Positions 1 through 9,647 of a stretch of 64,000 bases of DNA are shown one piece after another. The translations under genes and the position numbers were made by a program. How positions within the stretch are numbered: position 1 is the first letter of the stretch; each line of letters opens with the position of its first letter. Source of the stretch: Actinomycetota bacterium (GTDB lineage: Bacteria > Actinomycetota > Actinomycetes > Nanopelagicales > Nanopelagicaceae); assembly GCA_026392935.1 (NCBI GenBank), contig JAPLBE010000014.1, positions 1 through 64,000 on the forward strand, written 5' to 3'. A model generated the notes under the pieces. The model did no database searches, had not been told where the DNA came from, and worked only from the letters and a program-made list of their open reading frames with translations.

Positions 1-657
1 CTTAAGTTTTAAGCCCACTGTATGGCCACATACAGAAACAAAACCAACAGCGCCCACAGATAGGAAAGGCAGATTGAGAATGTCATCACCTGAATAAACC
101 GGTATGTCGCAACGTTTAATTACCCAAGAGGTTGCAGCGATATTTCCTTTTGCATCTTTAAGGGCGACGATGTTCTCTACGGTTTCAAAGAGTTTCACAA
201 TTGTGTCTGATTCAATTTCAACACCAGTACGTCCAGGGATGTCATACATCATGATTGGCAGATCTGTTGCAGCAGCGACGGCACGGAAGTGAGCTTCGAT
301 GCCCGCTTGCGGAGGTTTGTTGTAATACGGAGTCACAACTAACAATCCATCTGCTCCAGCATCTTGTGATCGCTTAGCTTGTTCGACAGTGTAAGAAGTT
401 TCGTTATCTCCAGCACCTGAAAGAACTGTGACGTTCTTTCCCACGACGCTCTTTACAACTTTAATGATTTCAAGTTTTTCTGAAGATTTAGTCGTTGGAG
501 CTTCACCGGTCGTGCCGTTAACAGCAATGCCGTCGTGTCCCGTATCAACTAAATGTTGAGCAAGCTTGGCAACGCCATCCCAGTCGATTGATCCATCTTG
601 TGAAAATGGAGTCACCATTGCGGTGATTAAACGACCAAAAGGAGGCTGGATACTCAT
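1..657 (-). CDS. dapA: 4-hydroxy-tetrahydrodipicolinate synthase, 3' end cut by window
   Basis: Condenses pyruvate with aspartate semialdehyde, the first committed step to diaminopimelate and lysine in the cytoplasm. The gene reads to the window edge without a stop, so only the first 219 residues are present. The TIM-barrel landmarks are visible: GTTGE at about 48-52, the VTPYYNKP loop near 108-115, the catalytic-triad Tyr in YDIPGRT (about 138) and the Schiff-base Lys in ALKDAKG (about 167). The start chosen gives MSIQPPFGRLITAMVTPF, the usual beginning of actinobacterial DapA. It lies 16 nt downstream of thyX on the same strand and is probably co-transcribed with it. dapB, the next enzyme of the pathway, is about 2 kb away. 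Confidence 0.95.
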   Translation of the reverse strand, partial: MSIQPPFGRLITAMVTPFSQDGSIDWDGVAKLAQHLVDTGHDGIAVNGTTGEAPTTKSSEKLEIIKVVKSVVGKNVTVLSGAGDNETSYTVEQAKRSQDAGADGLLVVTPYYNKPPQAGIEAHFRAVAAATDLPIMMYDIPGRTGVEIESDTIVKLFETVENIVALKDAKGNIAATSWVIKRCDIPVYSGDDILNLPFLSVGAVGFVSVCGHTVGLKLK

Positions 658-673
658 CTGTGAATCTTATCGC

Positions 674-1393
674 TTAAGGCGCGATACGACCAGATTTTTC
701 AAATGCTCCGTAGGTAAGGGGCATTAATTTCGCGAATTCTGCTTCCATTTTTTCGGCAACCATCTCAATTTCGCGTTGAGGGTAGCTAGGAAAATGTGAT
801 CCTTCACGGGATGTGCGCAGTGAAAGAAAATTCATCAGTGCGCGTGCATTCATGGTTACATACATGGACGAATATGTTGCAACAGGCAAGACTGCGCGTG
901 CAACTTCACGCGCTACGCCAGCTTCAAGCATTTTCTGATATGAATCGTATGCAACAACATATGCATCTTTCATTGCCTTTACAGTTATCTCATACTGTTC
1001 AACTGTTCCGTCTTCAAATGTGTATGCACCCGTCTTGCCTACCTGAATCAGCTTTCGCTCTTTTGATGGAACGTAGAAAACAGGCTTGAGTTCGCGGTAG
1101 CGTCCGGACTCTTCGTTATAAGACGCGATTCGGTGGCGCATGAATTCACGGAATACAAAAATAGGCGCAGATACAAAAAAAGTCATTGATGTGTGTTCAA
1201 ATGGTGAGCCATGACGTTCGCGCGCTAAATAATTGATCAAGCCCGCAGAACGTGCAGGATCTTCACCGATCTCATCCATTGATTGTTCACCTGCAGTGGA
1301 TACGCGAGCTGCCCAAATAACATCAGCATCACTGGCGCTTGATTTAATCAGCTCTACAGATACATCGTCTCTAAAAACTACGGTCTCAGACAT
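674..1393 (-). CDS. thyX: FAD-dependent thymidylate synthase ThyX
   Basis: Makes dTMP from dUMP using methylenetetrahydrofolate, FAD and NADPH. The diagnostic ThyX signature RHRxxSxNExSxR is present as RHRIASYNEESGR at residues 86-98. The length of 239 residues is normal for the family. The ATG at 1393 is preceded by AAGG 7 nt upstream. The gene is followed by dapA and is divergent from azlC, so the 60 nt between them must carry both promoters. The dapB-thyX-dapA neighbourhood is common in actinobacteria; here azlCD and a redoxin gene sit between dapB and thyX. Confidence 0.97.
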   Translation of the reverse strand: MSETVVFRDDVSVELIKSSASDADVIWAARVSTAGEQSMDEIGEDPARSAGLINYLARERHGSPFEHTSMTFFVSAPIFVFREFMRHRIASYNEESGRYRELKPVFYVPSKERKLIQVGKTGAYTFEDGTVEQYEITVKAMKDAYVVAYDSYQKMLEAGVAREVARAVLPVATYSSMYVTMNARALMNFLSLRTSREGSHFPSYPQREIEMVAEKMEAEFAKLMPLTYGAFEKSGRIAP

Positions 1394-1453
1394 GTGCGCA
1401 CCTTATCTATTAACCCCCCTGCTCCTTATGGATATATAGGGCAGAATGTCCGC

Positions 1454-2122
1454 GTGTCCAAAGTGAACCGTGCCACCGTTACTCAAAGTCTGAGCGTTTC
1501 CTTCACTGTTGGCTTGTATGGAACAGCTTTTGGAGCAGCAAGTATTGCTGCAGGGTTCTCGCTTCTCCAAACAAGCCTGCTCTCGCTTCTTACATTTTCT
1601 GGAGCATCACAGTTTGCAATCGTAGGCGTTATGGGCGCAGGTGGTAGCGCCATTTCTGGAATTGCTACTGCATCGCTGCTCGGAATTCGAAATGGACTCT
1701 ACGGATTACGAATGGCTCCAATTCTTAAAGTACGTGGTGTTAAGCGAGTTTTTGCGGCGCAAGTAACTATTGATGAATCAACTGGCGTTGCAATAGGACA
1801 AGAAGATCTTGGCACTGATGCAATGAAGGCAGGTTTCTGGTTAACAGGTTTTGGCGTTTATATCTTTTGGAATTTCTTCACGATACTCGGAGCCCTCGGT
1901 GCGCAAGCAATGGGAAATCCTTCTGCATGGGGTCTCGATGCTGCAGTCCCAGCAGCATTTCTTGGGCTCGTGTGGCCGCGCCTTCATGGAAAATATGAAA
2001 AAGGTTTAGCCGCGCTTTCGCTCTTAGTTGCAGTTGCTCTCTCCCCCGTTATTTCCGCGGGATTACCCATCATCGCAACCGCGCTTTTAGCTGTCGCACT
2101 CGGATGGAAGGCTCGCTCGTGA
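1454..2122 (+). CDS. azlC: AzlC family branched-chain amino acid exporter, large subunit
   Basis: Polytopic membrane protein of the AzlC/LIV-E family, which with AzlD exports branched-chain amino acids or analogues. The characteristic block around FSGASQFAIVGVMGAGG and the GIRNGLYGLRMAPIL segment are present, with several hydrophobic helices. The frame stays open back to a GTG at 1394, but that would put the gene start next to the thyX start and leave no promoter room. GTG 1454 (VSKVNRATVTQSL) or GTG 1463 is more likely; neither has a clear Shine-Dalgarno sequence, so a leaderless transcript is possible. It overlaps azlD. It is on the opposite strand to its neighbours, inserted in the dap cluster. 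Confidence 0.85.
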   Translation: MSKVNRATVTQSLSVSFTVGLYGTAFGAASIAAGFSLLQTSLLSLLTFSGASQFAIVGVMGAGGSAISGIATASLLGIRNGLYGLRMAPILKVRGVKRVFAAQVTIDESTGVAIGQEDLGTDAMKAGFWLTGFGVYIFWNFFTILGALGAQAMGNPSAWGLDAAVPAAFLGLVWPRLHGKYEKGLAALSLLVAVALSPVISAGLPIIATALLAVALGWKARS

Positions 2123-2424
2123 ACGCACTCTGGGTTGGAGTTATCGGAACTAGCGTTTTTGCATTTGCGCTCAAGTATTTAGGTCACTCTGTCCCCGAAA
2201 AATTCTTAACCAATCCTCGTGTACTGAGAATCAACGCTTTGATTCCAATTGCACTTCTGAGCGCGCTGGTTGGCGTACAGACAATTACTGATAAAGGTAA
2301 ATGGGTTATTGATCAGAGACTTGCAGGTGTTGCTGTGGCATTTATAGCGCTGGCGCTTAAGGCGCCTTACTTTGTAGTTGTTATCTCAGCAGCGGTGACA
2401 TCTGCTGTGCTTTATCGAATCTAA
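2119..2424 (+). CDS. azlD: AzlD family branched-chain amino acid exporter, small subunit
   Basis: Small hydrophobic protein of about 100 residues with three to four membrane segments, typical of AzlD, the partner of AzlC. An ATG at 2104 is in frame, but GTG 2119 is preferred because it gives the GTGA stop-start overlap with azlC, a standard coupling arrangement. The protein then starts VNALWVGVIGTSVFAF. Its stop codon overlaps that of the convergent glutaredoxin-like gene by a few bases, leaving no room for a terminator between the two. Confidence 0.82.
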   Translation: MNALWVGVIGTSVFAFALKYLGHSVPEKFLTNPRVLRINALIPIALLSALVGVQTITDKGKWVIDQRLAGVAVAFIALALKAPYFVVVISAAVTSAVLYRI

Positions 2425-2678
2425 ATAATGCCCAAAGCAGTGAGTTTTGCTTTTAAATCGTTATCTGATGGCTCTGTAAGGTGAGTTCCATCTGAAAATA
2501 CAATTACCGGAATTGATTTGGCTCCGCCATTAATTTCCTGAACTTTTGCTGCTGCAGATTGATCAGCTTCAACATCGATGTGATTAACCTGGACATCGAG
2601 CTCTTCGAGAAGTCGCTTTGAGCGACGGCAATCTCCGCACCAATCTGCTCCGTACATTGTTATATCTGCGTGTGCCAT
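2421..2678 (-). CDS. Glutaredoxin-like (mycoredoxin-type) protein
   Basis: Thioredoxin-fold redox protein of 85 residues. The active-site motif CGDC lies at residues 14-17 in the context MYGADWCGDCRRSKRLLEE, and the conserved Ser-Ile-Pro-Val (cis-Pro loop) lies near residue 56. This matches the actinobacterial glutaredoxin-like family that includes mycoredoxin, which uses mycothiol to reduce mixed disulfides. The partner thiol is inferred from taxonomy. It is 9 nt downstream of dapB on the same strand and probably in the same transcript. Confidence 0.85.
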   Translation of the reverse strand: MAHADITMYGADWCGDCRRSKRLLEELDVQVNHIDVEADQSAAAKVQEINGGAKSIPVIVFSDGTHLTEPSDNDLKAKLTALGII

Positions 2679-2687
2679 GACTACTCC

Positions 2688-4696
<2,009 letters not shown>

Positions 4697-5176
4697 TTAT
4701 TCAGCTGCTGGAGTTGTTCCATCTTCAAGAACTGGTACCAAAGAGAGCTTGCCCTTTGGATCAATCTCTCCGATTTCAACCTGAATCTTGTCGCCAACCT
4801 TCATGACATCTTCAAGGTTTTCAATGCGCTTTCCGCCATGCATCTTGCGAATCTGAGATACGTGGAGAAGGCCATCTTTACCCGGCATCAATGAAACGAA
4901 TGCACCGAATGTTGCAAGCTTTACCACTGTACCGAGGTAGCGCTCTCCAACTTCTGGCATCTGTGGGTTAGCAATTGCGTTGATCTGTGCGCGAGCTGCT
5001 TCAGCTGAAGGTCCATCGGTTGCACCGATGTAGATGGTTCCATCATCTTCAATTGAAATATCTGCGCCAGTTTCATCTTGAATCTGGTTAATGATCTTGC
5101 CCTTAGGACCAATCACTGCACCAATCTGAGCTACTGGAATCTTTACAGAGATGATGCGAGGAGCGTATTGGCTCAT
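4697..5176 (-). CDS. pnp: Polyribonucleotide nucleotidyltransferase, C-terminal KH-S1 fragment
   Basis: This frame carries the C-terminal third of PNPase. It begins at [15 protein letters not shown], followed by the KH domain with its GxxG loop ([10 protein letters not shown]) and then the S1 domain ([26 protein letters not shown]), ending in a normal PNPase tail. It is in a different frame from the catalytic part encoded upstream. The frame is open a little further (to about 5224), but that upstream part is out-of-frame translation of the catalytic domain. The ATG at 5176 has only AAGG directly before it, a poor ribosome site, so independent translation is doubtful. See the N-terminal fragment and the first finding. 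Confidence 0.85.
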   Translation of the reverse strand: MSQYAPRIISVKIPVAQIGAVIGPKGKIINQIQDETGADISIEDDGTIYIGATDGPSAEAARAQINAIANPQMPEVGERYLGTVVKLATFGAFVSLMPGKDGLLHVSQIRKMHGGKRIENLEDVMKVGDKIQVEIGEIDPKGKLSLVPVLEDGTTPAAE

Positions 5177-6842
5177 CCTTAGCCTGGTGAAGAGCGCCAG
5201 CAAGTACAGATGCAGGAATTCCATCGAGCTTTGTATCTAGCTGAAGAGCTGTCACAAAGTCTTTTGTTCCTGCGACCTTAAAGTCCATATCTCCGAATGC
5301 ATCTTCTGCACCGAGAATGTCTGTCAGTGCAACGTATTCAACTTTGCCATCGACAGTATCTGAGATAAGACCCATTGCAATACCTGCAACTGGAGCCTTA
5401 AGTGGAACGCCTGCTTGAAGCATTGAAAGTGTTGAAGCACATACTGAACCCATTGAGGTAGATCCATTTGAACCAAGCGCTTCAGAGACCTGACGGATTG
5501 CGTAAGGGAACTCTTCACGTGTTGGAAGTACTGGAATCAATGCGCGCTCTGCAAGTGCACCGTGGCCGATTTCGCGACGCTTTGGTGTACCAACACGACC
5601 TGTTTCACCAGTTGAATATGGTGGGAAGTTGTAGTTGTGCATGTAACGCTTTGATGTTTCAGGGCTCATTGTGTCGAGCTGCTGCTCCATCTTTAGCATA
5701 TTAAGTGTTGTGACTCCGAGGATCTGAGTCTCTCCACGTTCGAAGATTGCTGAGCCGTGTACGCGAGGAATAACTTCTACCTCTGCAGAAAGCGCACGAA
5801 TATCACGAAGTCCGCGACCATCGATACGAATCTTGTCGCGCAATACGCGCTGACGTACAAGCTTCTTTGTGAGTGAGCGGAACGCTGCTGGAACTTCTTT
5901 CTCGCGGCCTTCGAATGCTGCAGAAACAGATTCCTTTGTAGAAGCAGAGATTTCATCAATCTTTGTTTCGCGCTCTTGCTTTCCTACGATTGTAAGAGCT
6001 TTTGCAAGATCATCCTTTGCGGCCTTTTCAACTGCTGCAAATACATCATCCTGATAATCCAAGAAGACTGGGAAATCTGCTGTTGGCTTTGCAGCAACTG
6101 CTGCAAGCTTTGACTGGGCTTCGCAGAGAATGCGAATAAATGGCTTTGCAGCATCTAGCCCTTGCGCAACGATCTCTTCTGTTGGTGCTTTTGCACCTTC
6201 AGCGATAAGACCAATTGTGCGAGTTGTCGCTTCTGCTTCAACCATCATGATTGCAACATCGTCAGCTGTTACGCGACCTGCTACGACCATATCGAATACT
6301 GCGTTCTCAACCTGTGAGTGATTTGGGAATGCAACCCATTGACCTTCGATAAGTGCAACACGTACACCACCGATCGGGCCTGAGAATGGCAAACCTGCAA
6401 GTTGTGTAGACATTGACGCTGCATTGATAGCAATGACGTCGTACATGTGATCTGGATCGAGTGCCATTACTGTCACAACGATCTGTACTTCGTTACGAAG
6501 TCCCTTGATAAATGATGGACGCAATGGACGGTCGATCAAACGGCAAGTAAGAATTGCCTCTTCTGATGGACGACCTGCGCGACGGAAGAATGAACCAGGA
6601 ATGTTTCCAATTGCGTACATCTTCTCTTCTACATCAACTGTAAGTGGGAAGAAGTCGAATTGATCCTTAGGTGTTTTTGATGCTGTAGTTGCTGAGAAGA
6701 TCATTGTTTGATCATCTAGATATACAGCTGCAGCTCCTGCTGCTTGCTTTGCGAGACGACCAGTTTCAAACTTAATCTCTCTTTTTCCGAACTTTCCGTT
6801 ATCGATAACGGCTACTGCTGTTTTAACGTCTTGACCCTCCAT
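5103..6842 (-). CDS. pnp: Polyribonucleotide nucleotidyltransferase, N-terminal catalytic fragment, frameshifted
   Basis: 3'-5' phosphorolytic exoribonuclease of RNA decay. Residues 1 to about 555 match PNPase: first RNase PH domain, helical linker, then the second RNase PH domain with [17 protein letters not shown] and the catalytic-aspartate segment [17 protein letters not shown]. After GALHQAKDE the frame departs from PNPase, runs about 23 unrelated residues and stops at 5103. The expected linker (family pattern ARLxILxVMxEAIDxPDEM) is missing, and the next frame resumes at MSQYAPR. The start at 6842 has an AAAAGGAGG ribosome site a few nt upstream; an in-frame start at 6890 would place that site inside the gene. 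Either a damaged gene or a sequence error. Confidence 0.88.
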   Translation of the reverse strand: MEGQDVKTAVAVIDNGKFGKREIKFETGRLAKQAAGAAAVYLDDQTMIFSATTASKTPKDQFDFFPLTVDVEEKMYAIGNIPGSFFRRAGRPSEEAILTCRLIDRPLRPSFIKGLRNEVQIVVTVMALDPDHMYDVIAINAASMSTQLAGLPFSGPIGGVRVALIEGQWVAFPNHSQVENAVFDMVVAGRVTADDVAIMMVEAEATTRTIGLIAEGAKAPTEEIVAQGLDAAKPFIRILCEAQSKLAAVAAKPTADFPVFLDYQDDVFAAVEKAAKDDLAKALTIVGKQERETKIDEISASTKESVSAAFEGREKEVPAAFRSLTKKLVRQRVLRDKIRIDGRGLRDIRALSAEVEVIPRVHGSAIFERGETQILGVTTLNMLKMEQQLDTMSPETSKRYMHNYNFPPYSTGETGRVGTPKRREIGHGALAERALIPVLPTREEFPYAIRQVSEALGSNGSTSMGSVCASTLSMLQAGVPLKAPVAGIAMGLISDTVDGKVEYVALTDILGAEDAFGDMDFKVAGTKDFVTALQLDTKLDGIPASVLAGALHQAKDEPIRSSHHLCKDSSSSDWCSDWS

Positions 6843-7011
6843 GGGTCCTCCTTTTATACGATTTGTTTCAACTCCAATGTGCACACGCACAAGGCGGAGC
6901 GGTAATTACCTGCAAGGCGAAACAAATGAATCTTCGATCGAAGTTCACAGATGCAACATCTGGAAACCACTACCGAGGACCATTAGTCCCCCGGCGGGTA
7001 ATTGTTCTTAA
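6843..7011 (-). promoter_or_regulatory. rpsO-pnp intergenic leader with several inverted repeats
   Basis: The 169 nt between rpsO and pnp are rich in potential stems on the transcribed (minus) strand: an interrupted hairpin at 6973-6994 (GGAC/GTCC and CCG/CGG arms), a perfect 6-bp stem with 3-nt loop at 6948-6962 (CAGATG/CATCTG), the 12-nt palindrome CTTCGATCGAAG at 6932-6943 and the palindrome GGTAATTACC at 6901-6910. A structured leader is known before pnp in actinobacteria (the Actino-pnp RNA motif), and enteric pnp leaders are processed by RNase III. Assignment to that motif is inference; no T-run follows any stem, so it is not a standard terminator. Confidence 0.5.
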
Positions 7012-7281
7012 TTAGCGGCGAATACCGAGCTTCTCGATAATTGCGCGATAACGATTGATATCTGTCTTTGCGAGGTACTGCAAAATACGACGACGCTGAC
7101 CTACGAGCAACAACAGACCACGACGGTTGTGGTGATCATGTGGGTTGGTCTTTAGGTGTGTAGTGATGTCTTCGATTCGACGTGACAACAAAGCAACCTG
7201 AGCTTCAGGGCTTCCTGTATCAGTAGCTGATGATCCGTACTTCGCAATGATTTCTTTCTTTACTTCTGGTGTTAGTGCCAT
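7012..7281 (-). CDS. rpsO: 30S ribosomal protein uS15
   Basis: The 89-residue protein is full length and matches uS15 throughout, including [15 protein letters not shown] at about 22-36, the [18 protein letters not shown] block that contacts 16S rRNA helices 20-22, and the terminal LGIRR. It assembles early in the small subunit. A purine-rich AAAAGGAAAT site precedes the ATG. It lies upstream of pnp, the usual order in actinobacteria. Confidence 0.98.
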   Translation of the reverse strand: MALTPEVKKEIIAKYGSSATDTGSPEAQVALLSRRIEDITTHLKTNPHDHHNRRGLLLLVGQRRRILQYLAKTDINRYRAIIEKLGIRR

Positions 7282-7329
7282 TTCTTTATTTCCTTTTCAT
7301 GTTAAGTACGCAGGTACTGTTCAAGAGGC

Positions 7330-7351
7330 TTCCCGGTTTGATTCACGGGAA
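7330..7351 (-). promoter_or_regulatory. Inverted repeat in the ribF-rpsO intergenic region
   Basis: Arms TTCCCG (7330-7335) and CGGGAA (7346-7351) can form a perfect 6-bp stem with a 10-nt loop about 50 nt upstream of rpsO. No T-run follows, so it is not an obvious intrinsic terminator. It could belong to a uS15 leader or be incidental. The rest of this 142-nt gap shows no gene. Confidence 0.3.
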
Positions 7352-7423
7352 ATCACTTTCTCGTTGGACAGGCGAAAGTTTACCTGCGGGCTGTGGATAA
7401 GTGAAATTGAGCCTAGATACCGC

Positions 7424-8311
7424 TTACTTCTCGGTTAATTCGCGGGCCTTGTCGCAATCTTTCTTCATCTGAACCAGAAGCTCATCCAAGCCATCAAATT
7501 TCAACGTTGGTCGTAAATACCAACCAAATTCAATTGATGCGTTCTTATCGTAGAGCTCGAGTCCTTCTTGATCGAGTGCATACGCCTCGACTTGTCGCCC
7601 TCTGACACCTTCGAATGTTGGATTTGTTCCGATAGAGATTGCTGCAGGCCAGAAATTGATTCCAACAGTTAGCCATCCTGCGTACACGCCATCAGCCGGA
7701 ATTGTCTGACCTTCCAAGTTTCCAAGATTTGCAGTGGGGTATCCAATTTCGCGTCCACGTTTTTCACCGTGCACAACCACTCCATCAAGTCTGTGAGGTC
7801 TGGAAAGTAGTTGGCGGGCATCTTCTACTTTTCCTTCAATAACAAGTTTGCGAATACGTGATGATGAGATGACTTCACCATCCGCTTTTAGCTCTTGCGC
7901 ATCCACCGTAAAGTTATGTTTAAGGCCATCTTTAATCAGCGTCTCTACATTCCCTGCGGCTGTATGGCCATAGGTAAAGTTCTTTCCCACAATCACTGTA
8001 CTTGCATGAAGTTGGCTAACTAGTACGGTTGATACAAAATCTTCAGCTGACATGGCAGCAAATTTCTCGTTGAATTTCATCACTGCGACTTGATCAGCGT
8101 TATGAATTTTCAGTAACTCAACGCGATCAGCTAACGTCGTAAGCATGGTTGGAGCTTTATCTGGTGCAAAAACTGTTGTTGGATGTGGATCAAAGGTGAG
8201 GACCACGATTGGTCGACCATCTGCAATCTCATTGGCGCGGTTAAGCAGAGATTGGTGTCCCTTATGGACTCCGTCGAATACGCCGATTACAACGACGTTT
8301 GTCTCAGACAT
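7424..8311 (-). CDS. ribF: Bifunctional riboflavin kinase / FAD synthetase
   Basis: Phosphorylates riboflavin to FMN and adenylylates FMN to FAD. The N-terminal nucleotidyltransferase part has the HxGH motif in GVFDGVHKGHQ (His 16 to His 19) and the SSRIRKLV segment. The C-terminal riboflavin kinase part has GYPTANL near residue 190, whose Thr-Asn bind magnesium and nucleotide. At 295 residues it is slightly shorter than many homologues because the N-terminus begins almost directly at the nucleotide-binding strand. It sits between truB and rpsO as usual. FAD is needed by ThyX in the same region. Confidence 0.95.
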   Translation of the reverse strand: MSETNVVVIGVFDGVHKGHQSLLNRANEIADGRPIVVLTFDPHPTTVFAPDKAPTMLTTLADRVELLKIHNADQVAVMKFNEKFAAMSAEDFVSTVLVSQLHASTVIVGKNFTYGHTAAGNVETLIKDGLKHNFTVDAQELKADGEVISSSRIRKLVIEGKVEDARQLLSRPHRLDGVVVHGEKRGREIGYPTANLGNLEGQTIPADGVYAGWLTVGINFWPAAISIGTNPTFEGVRGRQVEAYALDQEGLELYDKNASIEFGWYLRPTLKFDGLDELLVQMKKDCDKARELTEK

Positions 8312-8329
8312 AGGCCAATCTTGCCTTAC

Positions 8330-9205
8330 CTAGTTCGCAGCCGCAAAAACTGCAATGGGTTTTGCCTTTTTACCTTCGTCCTTAAGCAAGGCAATCAATC
8401 TGTTATCAGGTGATAGCGCTGCTGCAATTAAGGTGTGACCATTTTCCGCAAGTGGTCTTCCAAAGGAAAGCTCTTGAACTTCTTCCAGTGTCAGCTCGCG
8501 TACCGCAAATGTAGAACGTGCAACAGCGGCTAAATCAAGAGGGGTAAATACACCCGCTTTAAGGTTGTCAAAGGTGACAGCATCTTTTTCAGTAAAGCCA
8601 GCAACGCGAGTTCTGCGTAGCGCGCTGAGGTGACCACCTACTGCAAGCGCCGAACCTAAATCACGAGCTATAGCGCGAATAAATGTCCCTGCAGAACATG
8701 TCACTTCAATATCTACTTCAGTAGTTTTCTCACAATGGCGAATAGCTTGTACATCTAGTTGTGTAATTGTTACCTTGCGAGCCTCCAGCTCAAAGGTTTC
8801 ACCAGCGCGAACGCGATCATAGGCTCGCTCTCCCCCAACTTTTACTGCAGAGACTGAGGATGGACGCTGAGCAATTGTGCCAACCATTCCAGCAAGTACT
8901 TTCTTAATTTCATCATCGGAGACTGCAGATGCATCCGTAGATGTAAGTACTTCACCCTCTTTGTCATCAGTGACAGTGGATGCGCCCAAAATTATTGTTG
9001 CGATATATGACTTGTCGCCATCGGTAATGTACTGAAGCAATCTAGTTCCATTACCAAAACCCAGAACAAGGATTCCAGTAGCCATCGGATCTAGGGTGCC
9101 GGCGTGACCTACTTTGCGTGTACCGAGGGCTTTACGTCCAACTGCCACAACATCGTGACTTGTCATTCCCCCGGCTTTATCTACTACCAGGAATCCATCT
9201 GTCAT
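8330..9205 (-). CDS. truB: tRNA pseudouridine(55) synthase
   Basis: Converts U55 to pseudouridine in the T loop of tRNAs. The catalytic Asp is Asp 39 in KVGHAGTLDPMATG, and the family block SAVKVGGERAYDRVRAGE follows mid-protein. A C-terminal PUA-like region completes the 291 residues. The start codon overlaps the rbfA stop by one base (TAATG), so the two are coupled. The phosphoesterase and MATE genes often found between rbfA and truB in larger actinobacteria are absent here. Confidence 0.96.
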   Translation of the reverse strand: MTDGFLVVDKAGGMTSHDVVAVGRKALGTRKVGHAGTLDPMATGILVLGFGNGTRLLQYITDGDKSYIATIILGASTVTDDKEGEVLTSTDASAVSDDEIKKVLAGMVGTIAQRPSSVSAVKVGGERAYDRVRAGETFELEARKVTITQLDVQAIRHCEKTTEVDIEVTCSAGTFIRAIARDLGSALAVGGHLSALRRTRVAGFTEKDAVTFDNLKAGVFTPLDLAAVARSTFAVRELTLEEVQELSFGRPLAENGHTLIAAALSPDNRLIALLKDEGKKAKPIAVFAAAN

Positions 9206-9645
9206 TAGTTGTTGAATTTATCTTCGACTACGCGTGCAGGTTTGTACGCATCTTCCACAACTGGCTTTGCATTCTCGCGCGCTTTAGCAACTTCTGCATC
9301 GAGTGCGTGAACACGTTCTAAGAGTGAATCAAGTGCCTTTGCTGATTCAGGCAGACCATCAAGAATAAATTCAAGGGAAGGTGTTATGCGTGTACCTAAA
9401 TCTTTTCCTACTGCGCTTCGGATAACACCTTTAGCTGATTCCAGCGCCGCAGCAGTTGCAGCTCGCTCATCATCTCCACCAAGGACGGTGTAGAAGATAG
9501 AGGCGTTCTGGAGATCTCCAGTAACGCGCGCATCAGTAACAGTGACAAAACCAAGACGCGGATCTTTAATCTTTGTCTCGAGTAGTTGTGCCACTACTAC
9601 TTTGATGCGGTCTGCAACTTTTTGGCTGCGGTGTGAATTACCCAT
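9205..9645 (-). CDS. rbfA: Ribosome-binding factor A
   Basis: Small KH-like 30S maturation factor that binds near the 5' end of 16S rRNA. The 146 residues begin with [23 protein letters not shown] in outline and include the conserved [21 protein letters not shown] region. A charged C-terminal tail of about 30 residues extends past the KH-like fold, as in other actinobacteria. It is separated from infB by only 2 nt and overlaps truB by one. Confidence 0.96.
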   Translation of the reverse strand: MGNSHRSQKVADRIKVVVAQLLETKIKDPRLGFVTVTDARVTGDLQNASIFYTVLGGDDERAATAAALESAKGVIRSAVGKDLGTRITPSLEFILDGLPESAKALDSLLERVHALDAEVAKARENAKPVVEDAYKPARVVEDKFNN

Positions 9646-9647
9646 GG

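Noticed and set aside
5176-5224. An independent start further upstream for the PNPase C-terminal fragment
   Set aside because: The extra residues (MEFLHLYLL...) are an out-of-frame reading of the catalytic domain and have no PNPase similarity.
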